From Congeria kusceri (lineage: Eukaryota > Mollusca > Bivalvia > Myida > Dreissenidae): 64,000 nt of DNA. The stretch is taken from positions 16,247,201 through 16,311,200 of the forward strand of contig CM051028.1 of assembly GCA_027627225.1 (NCBI GenBank), read 5' to 3'. The translations under genes and the position numbers were made by a program. Shown here piece after piece: positions 48,808-62,430 of the stretch; position 1 is the first letter of the stretch; the number at the start of each line of letters is the position of its first letter. Under the pieces are notes generated by a model. The model worked only from the letters and a program-made list of their open reading frames with translations, did no database searches and was not told the origin of the DNA.

Positions 48808-51752
48808 ATCTAATTATGGGCGTTTATCCCGTAATACACGGAATAAGCAAAATCATTGGTGAGTATGCACGGTTCTGACGTTTTGTTTCTTGCAAAATAG
48901 GGACATTATTGATGATGACGAACCAGATACTATCACAAAGTTGTTTATTTCAATATCGGAGCAATTTAACATACAGGGGTAAATTAGATTTTCTTATGAA
49001 AAGATGATGCAGAATTTGATTCGCAACAATTGCATATTCAATGTTGATGGCTTTAGAGCATATTTTTACCTGGAACATTATCAAACAAAAAGGCTAACAA
49101 AGAGCTTAGTGCAGCGAACGTCAGTATCTTTATGAACAGCATAATTAATTTTGTGTTTAGATTTCTTCATTTCATTTACCTTGATTTTACGTTTGTCTTT
49201 TTATTTTGAAATACTTTTAATTACTATCGTATTGCAAACATCAATTGATATTTGTTGGTTATGTTTATTGTTTTTGAATATGAATTGTGTATTGTAAATA
49301 GATTTACCAACTTTAAATAACTAGCTTTCACTTAACTTTGTGATACTTTAACACATTTACGTCTTTGTGATAAAAAACGCAATAAAACTATAACACATCA
49401 GCGCCTAGTCTTTTCCTTAAATTGCAAAAACCAAAGTGCCAAGTGAGCTGATGGTTCCAGAAACATTTTCTACCTTTGTTCTTCGTTCATCATCAAACAA
49501 GTTTTAAACAATCTTAACCCAAATTTCGGGGATTGAGTGTGACTTACAAGATGTTTGTAAGTTCGATAATTTATTTCATAAGTCTGGTAAGGCATCTGGC
49601 GCCAAGTTTGTGGGATAATTAAGCCAAGAAAACACTGAAAGCTATGTGTATCTTTTTGACAATTGTGTCCACCCCTGTCACACTTCCCCTCGGTTATATA
49701 TTCAAAATCGTAGTTCTAATGCTTTTTTGATAGGATACTGTACATAAGCTGAGTAAATCAGTTAAGAATATATCACAATGAAGATAAAGGACATTAAATC
49801 TTCAGCAGCAAAAGTTTGGCATTCGCAAAGACATTGGTTTGTTGTGGTTCGTATTATTCCATTTGTATTGACGGAAATGAAACTGAAAGACGGTTTTGTA
49901 ATTATACAATACCGAGTTTGAGTAATGTAAATTATTATTTCCTCCTGTAAGATCTGGAAGATTTATATTTGAAAAGGTTGTTGTAAACAGTCAGTCATAT
50001 TTTTTTTCAAGACAAATGTTGTTTCAAGACAGCGAAAAGGCCTTGATCTTGTATGAGGAATAGATTCGTGAATAATCACCCATTATCAAACAGTATATTA
50101 AGAAATAAGGCCTTTTTTTAGTTAATCATGACAATGAATTTGCCTATCATGGACACATTCTAAAACAACTACAAAACAATTGTCTATTGAAAGCAAGATT
50201 TAATGCAACTTAGTACACATAGTACACATACCACATAAATGCACAAAAATGAAAATACAAACTTGTAAGTTATGACTTGAGTTTCTGAATATGTGTTCAG
50301 AGTAACATGATTGCATTCAATGCTTTGATTTTTAAATGCACACTAGGTGTATGAAATACTTCATTATTTCAGTTTTGGATGTTTCTATGTTGCTTAATTC
50401 TAATAACTTTCAAAATTGTAACCTAATTTAAAATAATTTTATCAGTTCTCTTTTTCTTCCGTTAAATGTCATAAAACCTGAAACAACAGCCCAAAACAAC
50501 AGCAAAACCGTATCAACAAAACGGTGTGAACTACTAAGCTCAATTAATTAATTAACAAAACATAAATAAAGAAATGTCAACTTCGTTGATCGGACTGACT
50601 ACAACCCGCTAACAACTAGACTAAACTGACTAGATCTTATGTATGGCGTACTTGTGGTATGCTTTGTTCTTAACTGTATTAACGAATATATATCAACATC
50701 ATGTGCATTCCTCTTAATACATCGTTCTGTGTTACAAAAGCAATATAACTAAAAAATGTCAATTATTATTATAATCATAGATGATTGATATGATTGATCT
50801 ATTCAGCGATGGAAAATTATTTCAAATGCATTTACTTATACGGAACGTTATTTCGCCTCTATCTCTCCATATATATTTTTTCTTTTCTCTGAATATGTGA
50901 AAAAGAGAAAACTATGTTAGCGTTAAATACAGTTTTTTTTAGCTAGTCTTAGAAAACGTGAACCACGACCGACGCGAGTGGTTCACGTGTTCGTGCCGAG
51001 TAAATAAACTTATCTTTATTAAACACATACTTAGTATACTATTTATTGCATCATTTTCTGTTGCTTTTTTTAAATATAAATAAACGAAAGAAAAATGTAC
51101 TGAATACCACGAAGATATAAAATGACCTCTCGAAAATCAACAAAATGATGTCATTGGAATGCATTTGTTGGCATTATCCCACAGTGTGGAAAAACGGCCA
51201 AGTTTTTCCCTAAGGGTGTTATACGTCAATGCCTGCGTGATGATGAGAGAAAATATAAAAATTTACATTTGCTAATCTGTTAATATTTCCCGTAACATTT
51301 GAACAATTAAACGATTAATTCAGAAAATAGAACTTCCACTTTAGTAACCCATTTGGTAACCGTTCCATCCTTGAACTCAATTATCATGTTTATTGTTATT
51401 TCAACAGAACGATATACAATTGTGAAACAAATATTTCCTTGTTAAAACGTTGCATTTTTCAAATCACTTAAATAGAGAAGTTATGGTTGGTGACTTTTTA
51501 TATCATGTGACATCATATCGAGTCCAATATGGTGTATGAAAAGGCGAGGCTTGCTAATGTATTAGGTCAAAATGACACATGGATATCAATGAGAGGTTAA
51601 CAAAGCATAACACAGTATATCGTCGATTTAAAGCTAGATTTAGAAGGGAATATACGCCCTCTTTGCACATATGCTGATGACACCTTCTGGCTTTTAAGGG
51701 ACGATATGTCGTCTAATATACACATAAATACATGTAGTGTATTGACACGTCT
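48808..51752. other. Intergenic between gene B and gene C, no gene
   Basis: AT-rich. One perfect palindromic pair GTGAACCAC / GTGGTTCAC (about 50960-50990) surrounds a GC-rich loop. Nothing else supported. Confidence 0.35.
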
Positions 51753-51754
51753 AA

Positions 51755-51850
51755 AATACTACACATTCTGGTTATTTTCGATGGGTCTGATTCACTTATC
51801 TCTTGAAATCATTACACATTCTCATAGTCTGGATATTGCAGTGTCCGTTC
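51755..51850. repeat. 1.5 units of the 58-bp repeat at gene C 3' end
   Basis: The sequence across the gene C stop codon (TCATTACACATTCTCATAGT) and the following ~60 bases match the unit tandemly repeated at about 61570-62430. Confidence 0.55.
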
Positions 51851-54800
51851 TGTTCTCTCGAAATCAATGTTTGTATACACAGTTTGAACATGTTCACGGT
51901 TCGTTGGTCGTGTAACCCTATTTCTTTCTATAAACTCTATGTCAATGTTAGCATATATTAACTCCAGCATGATCATTCTGCAAAACAATATGTGAAGAGA
52001 ATAAATAAATAAAACATTTTTTTCTAAAATGATTGGCTTTGATTCAAGATTTATAACTGAAGAATATTGAAAAGTAAACAATGTCGACATATATTAACAC
52101 AACTATAAGTAAGTCAGTAATTAATTAATCTTTAAAATCTACCTGATTCGCTAATCTAGATGTGTTACACACATGACCAATGTGAGCGTAGCGCACGCCC
52201 TGGTTATAAGTATGTTCTGCTAAAGCTGTAAAAAATAAGTACTCAAGGGTACAACTAAACACTGTTATTACTTCAGTCAATACTAAAAGGTACAACTAAA
52301 AACTGTTATTACTTCAGTCAATACTCAAAGGTACAACTAAACACTGTTATTACTTCACTCAATACTCACATATACAACTAAACACTGTTATTGCTTCAGT
52401 CAATACGCAAAGTACAACTCAACACTGTTATTACTTCAGTCAATACTCAAAGGTACAACTAAACACTGTTATTGCTTTAGTCAATACTCAAAGGTACAAC
52501 TCAACACTGTTATTACTTCAGTCAATACTCAAAGGTACAACTAAACACTGTTATTACTTCAGTCAATACTCAAAGGTACAACACTGTTTTACTTCGAACA
52601 ATGTAACTCAGAAATATAATCGGTAAATAACTTTTTAATATGTTATAATAACATAACAGGATATTTATAACACACCATACATTTTTTCTAAAAGAAATTA
52701 ATGAATTAAACGATTTCAATTTTAATACACTATATTACTTTTTGTATGCACTCTTCCGAAAAGTGGGTTGACCCGAATGAAATATATTTACAAGAAATGC
52801 TTTAGAAATGTTTTAACAAAACACAAACAAGATTTGTTAAAGTTTTAAGAATATTAGTGAGAATCAGTTACCTGGAGATTCAATATTGTGATGGAAAAAT
52901 TATACGTTGCGGTCGATAGATCTGAAACAAGAAAATGAATAGTTCATAAGGTAGGTTTACATTCATAATGTGTAACAGGTTGATATGTGTTTGACGTTGG
53001 TTTTGAGTTTATCGTGATCTGCAAATTATTTGCACATACAAGTTTCGGAGAGTTTTGCTAAATAATGGATTACCTTTAAGATTTCTAAGCATACCTGGTG
53101 AGTGGCAGGGAAATTTGCACTTCTCGCTCTTTTAAGAAATATCGAAATTTATGAAACATTGCATTGCCATGTTTGACGACTTAATATTAAACATCTGTAT
53201 CATCAATCAGACTTACTGATACCATAATTGTATTTAACCATTATTTTCGTAATAGAATGTTGTAATGACATTATTTGATGAACACTAGTATATGTAAGAC
53301 AACGTCTACTAACGTTTGATGCAGATTGCAGCGACAGAAATGCCAATACACACAAATACGATGGCACCAACTCCGATTATGGTGTTCACAATTAAATCCG
53401 CCATCGCAGATGTTTCAGAATGTGGCAAAGCTTCTGAAACAAATAAGGAAATACAATACCGATTTTCAAGTAGTTTTAGCCTACAAACATTACTGTCAAG
53501 GGAGAGCTTATTACTAAATAATATGCTGGAAATACCCACTTACAAAAATATGTTAATGAAATGCCATTGTAATCATTATTATTTCAATGCGAGTTTCTTA
53601 TAAAATTGCATTGTATTGCCTTACATTGAAACAATGCGAAAATTGTTTCATATTTGGACTCCCAGCTGACATTTTACAGACATATTAGACCATGTTGTAA
53701 CATATACATGTATTAAAGGTACAGGTGTCCGCTTTCGGCATACACTATTTCAAATTGTACAAAGTAAACAATGTTACTCATTGCTACACCACTAAATACT
53801 AAAATAGATTGAACAACGTTTTCTTAATCCGAACAACATTTTTGTCAGCCATGTAAACTTTTTATCAACAGAAGGTCTGTGCACATATCTGATTGGTGTT
53901 AACCCATTCCTAACTGTTCGATTCGTATACCACGTACACTACGTGTTGTATTTAATAGCATATACACTTAAACAGTCATTCATCATGCGTACTGACGCTA
54001 CAAAACCAACAAATTCGGATATTACCCTCTAAATCGAGAGTCGAATGCAATACACAATAACAATAAATTATATATGTTATACCATATATATAGGAATAAA
54101 AATGAAACTCCAGATACAGCATCAGGAGAGAAACCCTTATTACCATCCGCTGGTCATTTATTTGAGGCAAGTGACAAATTGCCTATTCAATAAAGGATAA
54201 TATATAAAACACGTATAAAAATGTTTTACAGTCCAAGAAGGCATGTGATACTTGATTTTGTCAATAGTCTCCCATTAATAATTGATTTTTGTTTGAAATG
54301 GTGTTATTTCAAAGCGGACCAAGGGACTTTAACCTTATTAGGTAACCGGGGACAAAGTTATAAGACAAATAACATGATACGCTTGTTGACGTTACCTGAT
54401 TTATTGCGATCCTTTCGGCTAATGACGCTGCCCTTCTGTTCGTCTTTCAAAAATAAATAGATATGATACAATTTTATTTCACTATGCATATTTCTTTAAT
54501 TGTTCTTCGAATACATTATTTTATTGTACGTCACTATGATGTAGGAAGATGTTTAGAAATTCCTCTTTATAAATGCTATACAGTTCGTTTGGTTTTGTAC
54601 ACATCACATTAATAAAAAAGAACTTTCGGTCACAAATATAGTCTATTTAAAATAATGATATAGTGATAGTGTATTTTTCATGTATTTCGTGTACTGGGCT
54701 TTTGTTTGTGCTAATTACACAGGATTTCTTTATAATTAAATGCTTCAATTTGTGTTTTAACGGTATAGATTTGACAATTTCACAAATATAATGTTTCAAA

Positions 54801-57800
54801 ATGTACATTAGTATCGTTAACTACATAAAAACGATTACATTTCGTGCATGTACTTTTTATTTTTAACATAAATCCCGTGTCTGGCAGATGTTACCGAATT
54901 ACACTTTACGTTTGGTTATTCTGCTAGTATGTAAATATATTATATATAATTTCCTCTTACATTTGTACGTCACTATCACGTTGTCTACATGCCCCAGATT
55001 GTAGATATTATGTGTGTCCAACATATTAGACGTGCATGTTAAGTTCTTGCCGTGCCAGGTCCTGTTGGGCGAACCAGAAGATAATATACTGGTATAGAGA
55101 TTAGAGGACACATTGTAAATATCCTCTTGTTCCACATCTGTCGATAGTTCTCCATCCAGGGTCATCTCTAGTTTTGGCTGCGGTCTAGCATGGAAGGAAA
55201 CGCAGGTAATGTTTCTCTGTTTACCTTCTCTGAGTTCAGGAACATTCAGGATAGGCTTCGTTGGAGTTACTATGAAATACATATGCCTTTGAATTAATGT
55301 GTTGTATGAGCTTCAACATTATTTTCCTATTTTGTCAAAACACACACACTGTAGTTTGAATCAAGTTACTACATACTTCACAAAAATCATTTACTACCAT
55401 TATACTTAATCGCAACCGCACTGTATATGTACATGGTGGAAAACGTATGATAAATGACATTCATTCGGATTTTGGGTAGGATATTAATGACAACTTATTA
55501 CGGACATAACCGTTTCCTACCGAAAACGTATAGAGAGGTGCTCCTGTTGAATGCGATAGGTGGACTTCGAATATATGCCAGACATGAAACAGTTGTCATG
55601 TGATGACGTTCATCGACGCGTACAGTGGTCGATGAATAAACATATGGGGATGTCTGAAGATCCTTTTGTAGACTGACATTATTTGAACCAATCCACATCA
55701 GAATGTGTAGGCTGTATGAGGTACAGTTTATAGCATCACCGGGATTTACGCACAGACACTCCACACAGCCGTCCACAGTACATGTCGGACCTATCTCCGG
55801 GGAACATGAAACATGTAGTCGTATTGTGACATTCTAAAAAGTATTCGTCATTCTGCATAGTCTGACTGGCTAAATAACTGTTGTACATTCCCAGTACCTT
55901 GACGTTTCCACTTCCGATAATAAATGCCGGGGCTATCAACGACCTTATTACTCGGGTAATATGAAATCTGTCCAGTATCACCCTTCTTCTCGGGAATTTT
56001 CACCACGCGTAACTTGCCGCAGTCGTTGATCAACTCTGAACGAAATAGATGCCATTTTTAGTTATGGTGCAATTTCAATATATATATAAATAAATACATA
56101 TGTACACATAACAGGCTGATTGCCCTACAAATGAAATTAGAGGAAACAAGGCTTGTCACTGGGTGCGACGTATGCATAAATGTGGGTCTTATACGCTACG
56201 TTTAATCATACCTTAATCATACCAGTCATATAGTCATATTCATATACTAATAACACACAGACAACACACACAAAGATCAGACACATTTACTAGATATTTG
56301 GCAGAGTGCAGCAAAAGAAGTAAACTCATTATTCTTTTTAATGTAGATGTGAACGATGTTTCCAGAAGACGATGTTGTTCTCTTGAAATATCGCGTTCAA
56401 AAGATTTGAAGCACATAAATGGTATTCATTCTATAGAAAAAACAATGGATAATAATTATCGGAAAACTGATTCAATATGATCTGCATCTACAATTGGTTC
56501 TGTACGTACATATAGAGTTTTAATTGATATCCAAGTGATAATTGCTAATAACTATATAGAGTTTAATTGATATCTAGCTAATAGTTACTGAGAACTTGTG
56601 AGGAAAAGAATAAACAAACATGCATTATATAAGAAACAAATACGGAGCCATGGCATCCTTTTCTTAACACATCACAATGTATCATCGTTATAAAATCACA
56701 AAAAAGGAACCATAGCTATGTCACATCTTTGTATTAAACACCAATACTCACTGGGATCATTAAAAAATATATATTCTTAATGATTGACAAAGGTAGAGAG
56801 AATTCAAAATATAAATCAAGCACTTTTACTCCTGTTACAGTGAAGATCAGAGTTTGGTTCTTGTTCGCTACACCTCTTTACGCACTGGTGGATATTAATT
56901 CCAAATTATATAATAATCCCTGCATTCGATCTAGCGTTAAGCAGTGGAAACGAAATTTTAAACAAAGTATTCATCAAAGGCAGATACTATGAGAAATGAA
57001 GACACAGTTTTTGTTCTTTTCCTCAATGCAACTTTAGTCCTCGGTGAACTTTTATGCCAAATTATATACAGATCCCGACATGCATTCGAGAATTACGGAG
57101 CGTAAACGAAGATCGAAACAAAATATATATCAAGGGCAGTAACGCTGAGTAAAATAATGCGTTCGCGGCACTGCTGAAAATTTATGCCAAATTAAACTAT
57201 TACAAAGTGGAAACGAAAATTGAAACAAAATCAAGGGCATTAACTCTGTGTTCGGTGAATATAGAGTTTTGGTCCTTTTTGCGATACACATTTAAGCCGT
57301 TTCGGATTATCGCAATATCGATACGTTTCGCGTTTGTCTTTGTGTCTATTTTACTAAGGATGCTAAATAAAAAAATACGCCCGTTTTAAAACAGTCGTAA
57401 ACAATTCATTCATAATATATTTCTTACATTGGACGTACATATGACATCATTTGTGTTAAACATATTCAAACAGTTTCATAATGCTCTGAAATTGTAAGTA
57501 TAAATGTATGGACATTCAAAATACCTTTTATTTGAAGCTTTATCATCTCAGAAACTGTGTTATTGTATCCGACTTGTACCATTGCCTCGTGCCATGTCCA
57601 GTCTAAATTAATCAGCTTTAGGAAGAGCGACCCATCCTTGATATACCGCAAGTGCTGGTCCGATATACGTACAAAGACCGTCGACTGACGCAGCATAACC
57701 TGCCATTCAACGTTTGCTGATTTAAGAATATTAGATTGGAAGGTGTTAATATTAACGTAACGTTTCGTCCAGGAAAACACGGGTCCAATACAGTGACGGT

Positions 57801-57983
57801 TCCAACTTTGTAGGTTTTGTGCTGTGTACATCTGAAAGTAAAATATAACATATTGACAATGACGAATTGCCCATATAGGTATGTTTCATACAACCAAAAA
57901 TACAAAATGACATGTTTAGAATTACCTAGAAATAAGAGCAACGTCCAAATCAAGACAACATAGCTATCACCCAAAACATCCAT
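51812..57983 (-). CDS. Gene C: Ig-like receptor paralogue with three-tyrosine tail; ectodomain frames damaged
   Basis: Minus-strand exons: 57983-57926 (signal peptide MDVLGDSYVVLIWTLLLFL), 57831-57525 (Ig1), 56035 to about 55521 (Ig2 and a third Cys-rich Ig, DGCVECLCVNPGDAINCT), 55269-54961 (Ig, ends phase 1), 53433-53314 (TM, NTIIGVGAIVFVCIGISVA), a 34-nt exon 53128-53095, and the last exon 51977-51812. Homology to gene A is clear (DCGKLRVV-IPEKKGD, YYPSNKVV, VTPTKPILNVPE). Ig1 homology changes frame midway, and the phase-1 join to the first acceptor gives a stop. The 56035-55521 block also needs two frame changes. So this is either a pseudogene or a mis-sequenced gene. The tail reads LELIYANI (ITIM), QTVYTNI (ITSM) and PDYENV at the end. 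All three have Asn two after Tyr (Grb2 type). Confidence 0.6.
52241..52590. repeat. 41-bp minisatellite
   Basis: About eight copies of a 41-bp unit starting TACAACTAAACACTGTTATT, with occasional point changes. It lies in the last intron of gene C. Confidence 0.9.
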
Positions 57984-58985
57984 ATCGCGAACAACAGCCT
58001 ATCTGATAATTGCGTCATAAGCACCATTGTTGTAAACAAAGTTTCCCTTCGTATTGTTTAGATGAATACGCGAAATTATGTTTCATTTCCATATAAGGCC
58101 CACCGAAGCAGGGTCCTAAATATGTGATGAATGCAGCTCAATATATTTGTAGAAAACTGAAAACCATTTAAGCTTATTTGTATAACATGCATCAATTCAT
58201 TTTTAGTTTAGAACAGAGATTTTTCTGTGAGATCTGCGATTGCTGGTAACGCAGGTTATTGCCGAGTAATATTGTGTCGCTGTTATTTGCATTTACTTCC
58301 GTACGCATTATGATTCACAGTATACATTTATTTGTGTTGCTATATTTTTAAAGATAACAATCACTGTCCATATTGTACTTGTTCTTTCTTGTTTTAAATA
58401 GTGCATTTATTTTTCCTGTGAATTAATGACAATTTTTTTTATCAGATTTGTAATTATTTTTATGTTATACGTTCTAGTTTTAGCGAAATGTATTTTAATG
58501 TAATGGATTGATCTTTTTCATGTTTTTATCACACTTTCCACAATTTATGTACCTATTTTATCGATTTTCGAAAAACGAAATCGCCAATTACACTGTCAAC
58601 TCAGCGAATCTTGATTGGGACGAACACCAGAAGGTTCTGACTGCCTATAATTCAGCAAATCAGGGCGTTTATTTCATTGTTTTGAAAGTAAAAGCGAATT
58701 ACTATTCAGCCGGGACTTCACTGTACAGCTATTATTCATTCGTATTTTTACCAGTTAAACACAATTTTAGAGTCAATTTGTGGAGCAGCGTCAAATGAAC
58801 AACACTTTCAGACAGATATTACTAGAATAGGCAACATTATTTTGTTATTTTTGTATAAACTACCAAACAATGGTAGTAAATTGCAGCACGAAACCAACGA
58901 CTTACCTTTTCTGAAAATGAACAATCTTATAGGCTGAGAAAGAAATTGCCTTTTTGACAGTTCCAGGTGTTCTAGAAGAAATAAT
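57984..58985. other. Upstream of gene C; one unrecognised reading frame
   Basis: The 5' flank of gene C, possibly its promoter. On the plus strand 58508-58798 is open for 96 codons, and the middle (NSANLDWDEHQKVLTAYNSA) looks protein-like. No family, splice partner or paralogue was recognised. Confidence 0.3.
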
Positions 58986-59282
58986 TCAATAGGTCGTCAT
59001 CAGTTCCTTCCGTAAGACGATCGTGCACTTTGGCCTAAATGAACAGTGCATGAACCAACACTTAAGAGTATAACATATATCACTATCGCTGTCACTTTGT
59101 AGATCGCAAATATCCTCCTTAGATAAGGAACAGAAGGTCTTGTTAATGTTAAGCACGTACTGGTTATCGAACACCCAAACAAATTTGGCAAGAACAGAAA
59201 AATTTCCTTTCACAAAACATAAAACTGTATGTAGCAGACAGATTCGACAATTTGTGTTGAATGCGGTACATGCACAATACAA
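58986..59282 (-). pseudogene. Relic of an Ig exon 5-type domain
   Basis: The minus-strand frame contains CACTAFNTNCRIC and VWVFDNQYV. These align with the gene A/B exon 5 sequence VNCTAIDTNANCTI and QWVFDKKDV, with about 19 extra residues between. No neighbouring exons of the set were found, so it is an isolated remnant. Confidence 0.5.
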
Positions 59283-61560
59283 TTATACCAAGTGTGGCAA
59301 CTAATGTTTATGACAATGAGAGCCACGAATTTCCGTAAAAAGTTGTACGCTCATGTGCACGCGATATGTGTTGCGATACATAAATCGGTTGCTGGTTCTC
59401 GTTAAAAAGTCCCAGGATCGACAAACTTTGCAACTTTTCATAAATATACATCTACAACACAGAATACTATTTGTAATTATTCAACTGTCTGAGAAAAAGA
59501 GAAAGAAAAATGTCCCTATGATGTTCAAGAAATGCGATTATTTACAGCTAAAATACAATCCAAAATGGATAACCGGATAGACTGTACATTTTGACATGGT
59601 TGTTTTTCGCTGTCCAGCAGAAGCGGGGAACAACAGGCAGGTGCACTGCTATCGCCATACGAAATAATTTACAATTCGTATTATTTCTTTCATTAATCGA
59701 ACAAATTAACAATAGTAAGCCTGTGTTGACCTGTAACGTTTTTTTAATAAGTAAGTTTCTTGATGTTATATTCCTGTTCAAGAGGGCGGGTGGGGGGGGG
59801 GGGGCGAATCCAACACAGTAAGGTATTGCATGCACACGTGGTGAGAGTGTATACGTAACATTACTGGATTCGTTAGCGGAAATGTCTATATATGACGCAG
59901 TGACGAATGCATTTAGCCAGAACTTGTCATAGACAAAAGAGTTATCTCCCAATCCCCATAGTCAGTGTTGAAAGAGAAATTGAAAACAATTGTCAGATCT
60001 CGAAATAAAGTATTGAACTAATTTGGAGTCCGGAACTGCGTTTTTTATTATTAGATCATGTACTAATTAATATGTTATGCACATCTCGTTGTCTAAGACC
60101 ATTCTAGCAATTTCCACAAACATGTCAAAATGCTCCATTACAATCCCAACCAGGGTGGTTAATATGGTCATGATGATAACTTTCAATGTTCATTCATTAT
60201 ATGTAAACGTGATATATATTTATATATTATAATTTCATAATATGTAAAATATCTAAAAGACTCGGTGGTGCGGCAAATCAAATGCTAAGCTGAAACGCCA
60301 TGATGTAGTATTTCGCCATCAGCTATTCTAAATTTCTGCTTATTGTTATGGTTGAAAACACGAGTCTCGTAGTTTCCATAAAATACATTAATTATATATA
60401 ATACGTAGTCTGCATTTGACACAAACAATTGTTTAAAATATATTAGCAAGGTTTTTATTTCAGTAGATACAATTACTAAGAAGACACACTGAAAAACTAC
60501 ATGCAGTTATCCTGGGTTAAGTCGAACCACACTGCAACTGAATTAATGTTTATAGCGCCCTGTGGACTTACGAAAACTGTAATTGTGCATAACTATGTTT
60601 TGATTGTTGGAAAGGAACATAAATTCCTCATTGGTTGTATACGTGAACTATTCACACGTTCATCATCATGTGGAGTAATTTGGTAAAAGCATCATTCAAA
60701 ACAAAAGACATGCGCTTTGATCATATAAAAAACTTGCATATTCAAATATGGTGTCTTCGTTTGTGTACATAAAAATAATTTCCAATAATTATTGTTGTGA
60801 AGTGGGGTGGGGTGGGGGTCATGGCGACACAAGTCAAAAAGTTGGTTTTCCCATTTATTTAGACGCAGACCAATATAGTAATGACGGAAAGACCTAAACA
60901 TAAAGACAAATACATTAATCAACACAAACAAAACAAACTATGAAATGTACAATTCAAAGTACATAAATGCAATTATTTTAATATCCAATATTTTGTAACA
61001 TTTTATAATACAGGTTGGTAAAACAATGATGCAACAAAATGTGCGACTTGCGTCCACTAAGTGCTCTGGCCAAATGCAAGCATGAATAGCAGATTATATA
61101 ATAAATTAATAGTTTTTCTTATCCTAACCAATGAAAATCTTGCATCAGAAAAATTATTGATAACGATTGGACATCACAGGTATTACACCACATTACAAAG
61201 ATGGACGCACACAGGACAGGATACACTATTTGGTCATTGTAAATGGACTTATACAAAACAAGGGACATAATAAAATGACCTGTACTACAGTTGTTAGAAG
61301 TTACAGTCAAGTCATGCATTAGAAGTTATGTCCAAAACATTATTCATACATAATCAGTCCACAGAAACATATATTCATTTTCTAATTGTGAATGCAGTAT
61401 CTATCATAATTGTATTTGTTACCAAATGTATAGTTATAGAATGATAACTGCTACAATACTATGGACATTATATATAACATCATCGCCAATATAAGAACTG
61501 TGTATGAACTTTGTTCTGGATATACAACGTGTATTTAAATGTTCTTTCACTACATGCTTT
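59283..61560. other. Intergenic, no supported gene
   Basis: Includes a 14-base G run near 59790. The minus-strand frame 59952-59548 has some N-glycosylation-like triplets (ESSNVTYTL) but reads through the G run, and no splice structure supports it. Confidence 0.3.
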
Positions 61561-61569
61561 AAATATTAT

Positions 61570-62430
61570 TTACAATCATTAACACGAAACGCACCAATTC
61601 GAATATTCCACTGTTTATTTTTTTCACTGACTACTTCCAATCGTTGCATATTTACACAGTATGGCATATTCGATGTCTTTAATTATTTACCTCTCTAACT
61701 CATTCGAAATTCACACAATCTGCATTTTCAGTGTCTTCATCACTTACCTCTCGAAATTATTTCACATTGACAAAGTCTGCCTTTCCTTACACATTCTGGT
61801 ATTTTCAGTGGCTCCATCAATGACCTCTTTAACTCTTTGCATACTCACACAGTATGTATTTTGAGTGTGAATCTGGAAATCATTACACATTCACACAATA
61901 TAGCCTTTCAGTGTGGTCATCACTTACCTTTCAAAATCATTACACAATTACACTGCATGCCTTTTCAGTGTCTTTGTTACTAACCTATCTAACCTATTAC
62001 ACATTCGCATTGTCTAGTCTTTTCAGTGTGTGTATATCACTGGCCATTCGAAATTACTACACATTCAAGATGCATGCCTTTTCAGTGTCTTTGTCTCTAA
62101 CCGCTCTTACCCATTACACATTTGCTCTGCTTTGGTCTTGTCAGTGTGTTCATCACTGACCACTCAAAATCATAGCACATTCACGCGTCTGTTCAAAGTC
62201 TTCATCACTGACATCTCGAACATATTAAACAAACACACAGTCTCGCCTTTCCAATGTGTTAATTACTTACCTCTCAGTCTCATCATCTATTCACACAGTC
62301 TGGATTGTTATTTGTGTTGTCATCACTGAATTCGCAAAATCATCAATAGCTCATTCATGATTTTTAACACTGATCTTCGAAATCGTTGCACTCTCAAATA
62401 CTCTGGCTTAGGCTCGTGTTAGTTTCAAGG
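61570..62430. repeat. ~58-bp minisatellite, about 14 units
   Basis: Units share TTTTCAGTGT, CATCACTTACCTCTCGAAAT, CATTACACATTCACAC. Spacing of TTTCAGTG ranges from 51 to 59 in the regular part. On the minus strand many units carry GAGAGGTAAGTGATG, a consensus 5' splice site. The unit is homologous to the gene C stop region. Confidence 0.75.

Noticed and set aside
52872..52921. A further tail exon of gene C (TTTCAG acceptor, CAG|GTAACT donor)
   Set aside because: Splice sites look fine, but inclusion after the 34-nt exon gives a stop and the peptide has no family match; skipping it keeps the tail in frame.
59548..59952. 134-codon minus-strand frame
   Set aside because: Reads through a G homopolymer and shows no convincing Ig homology.
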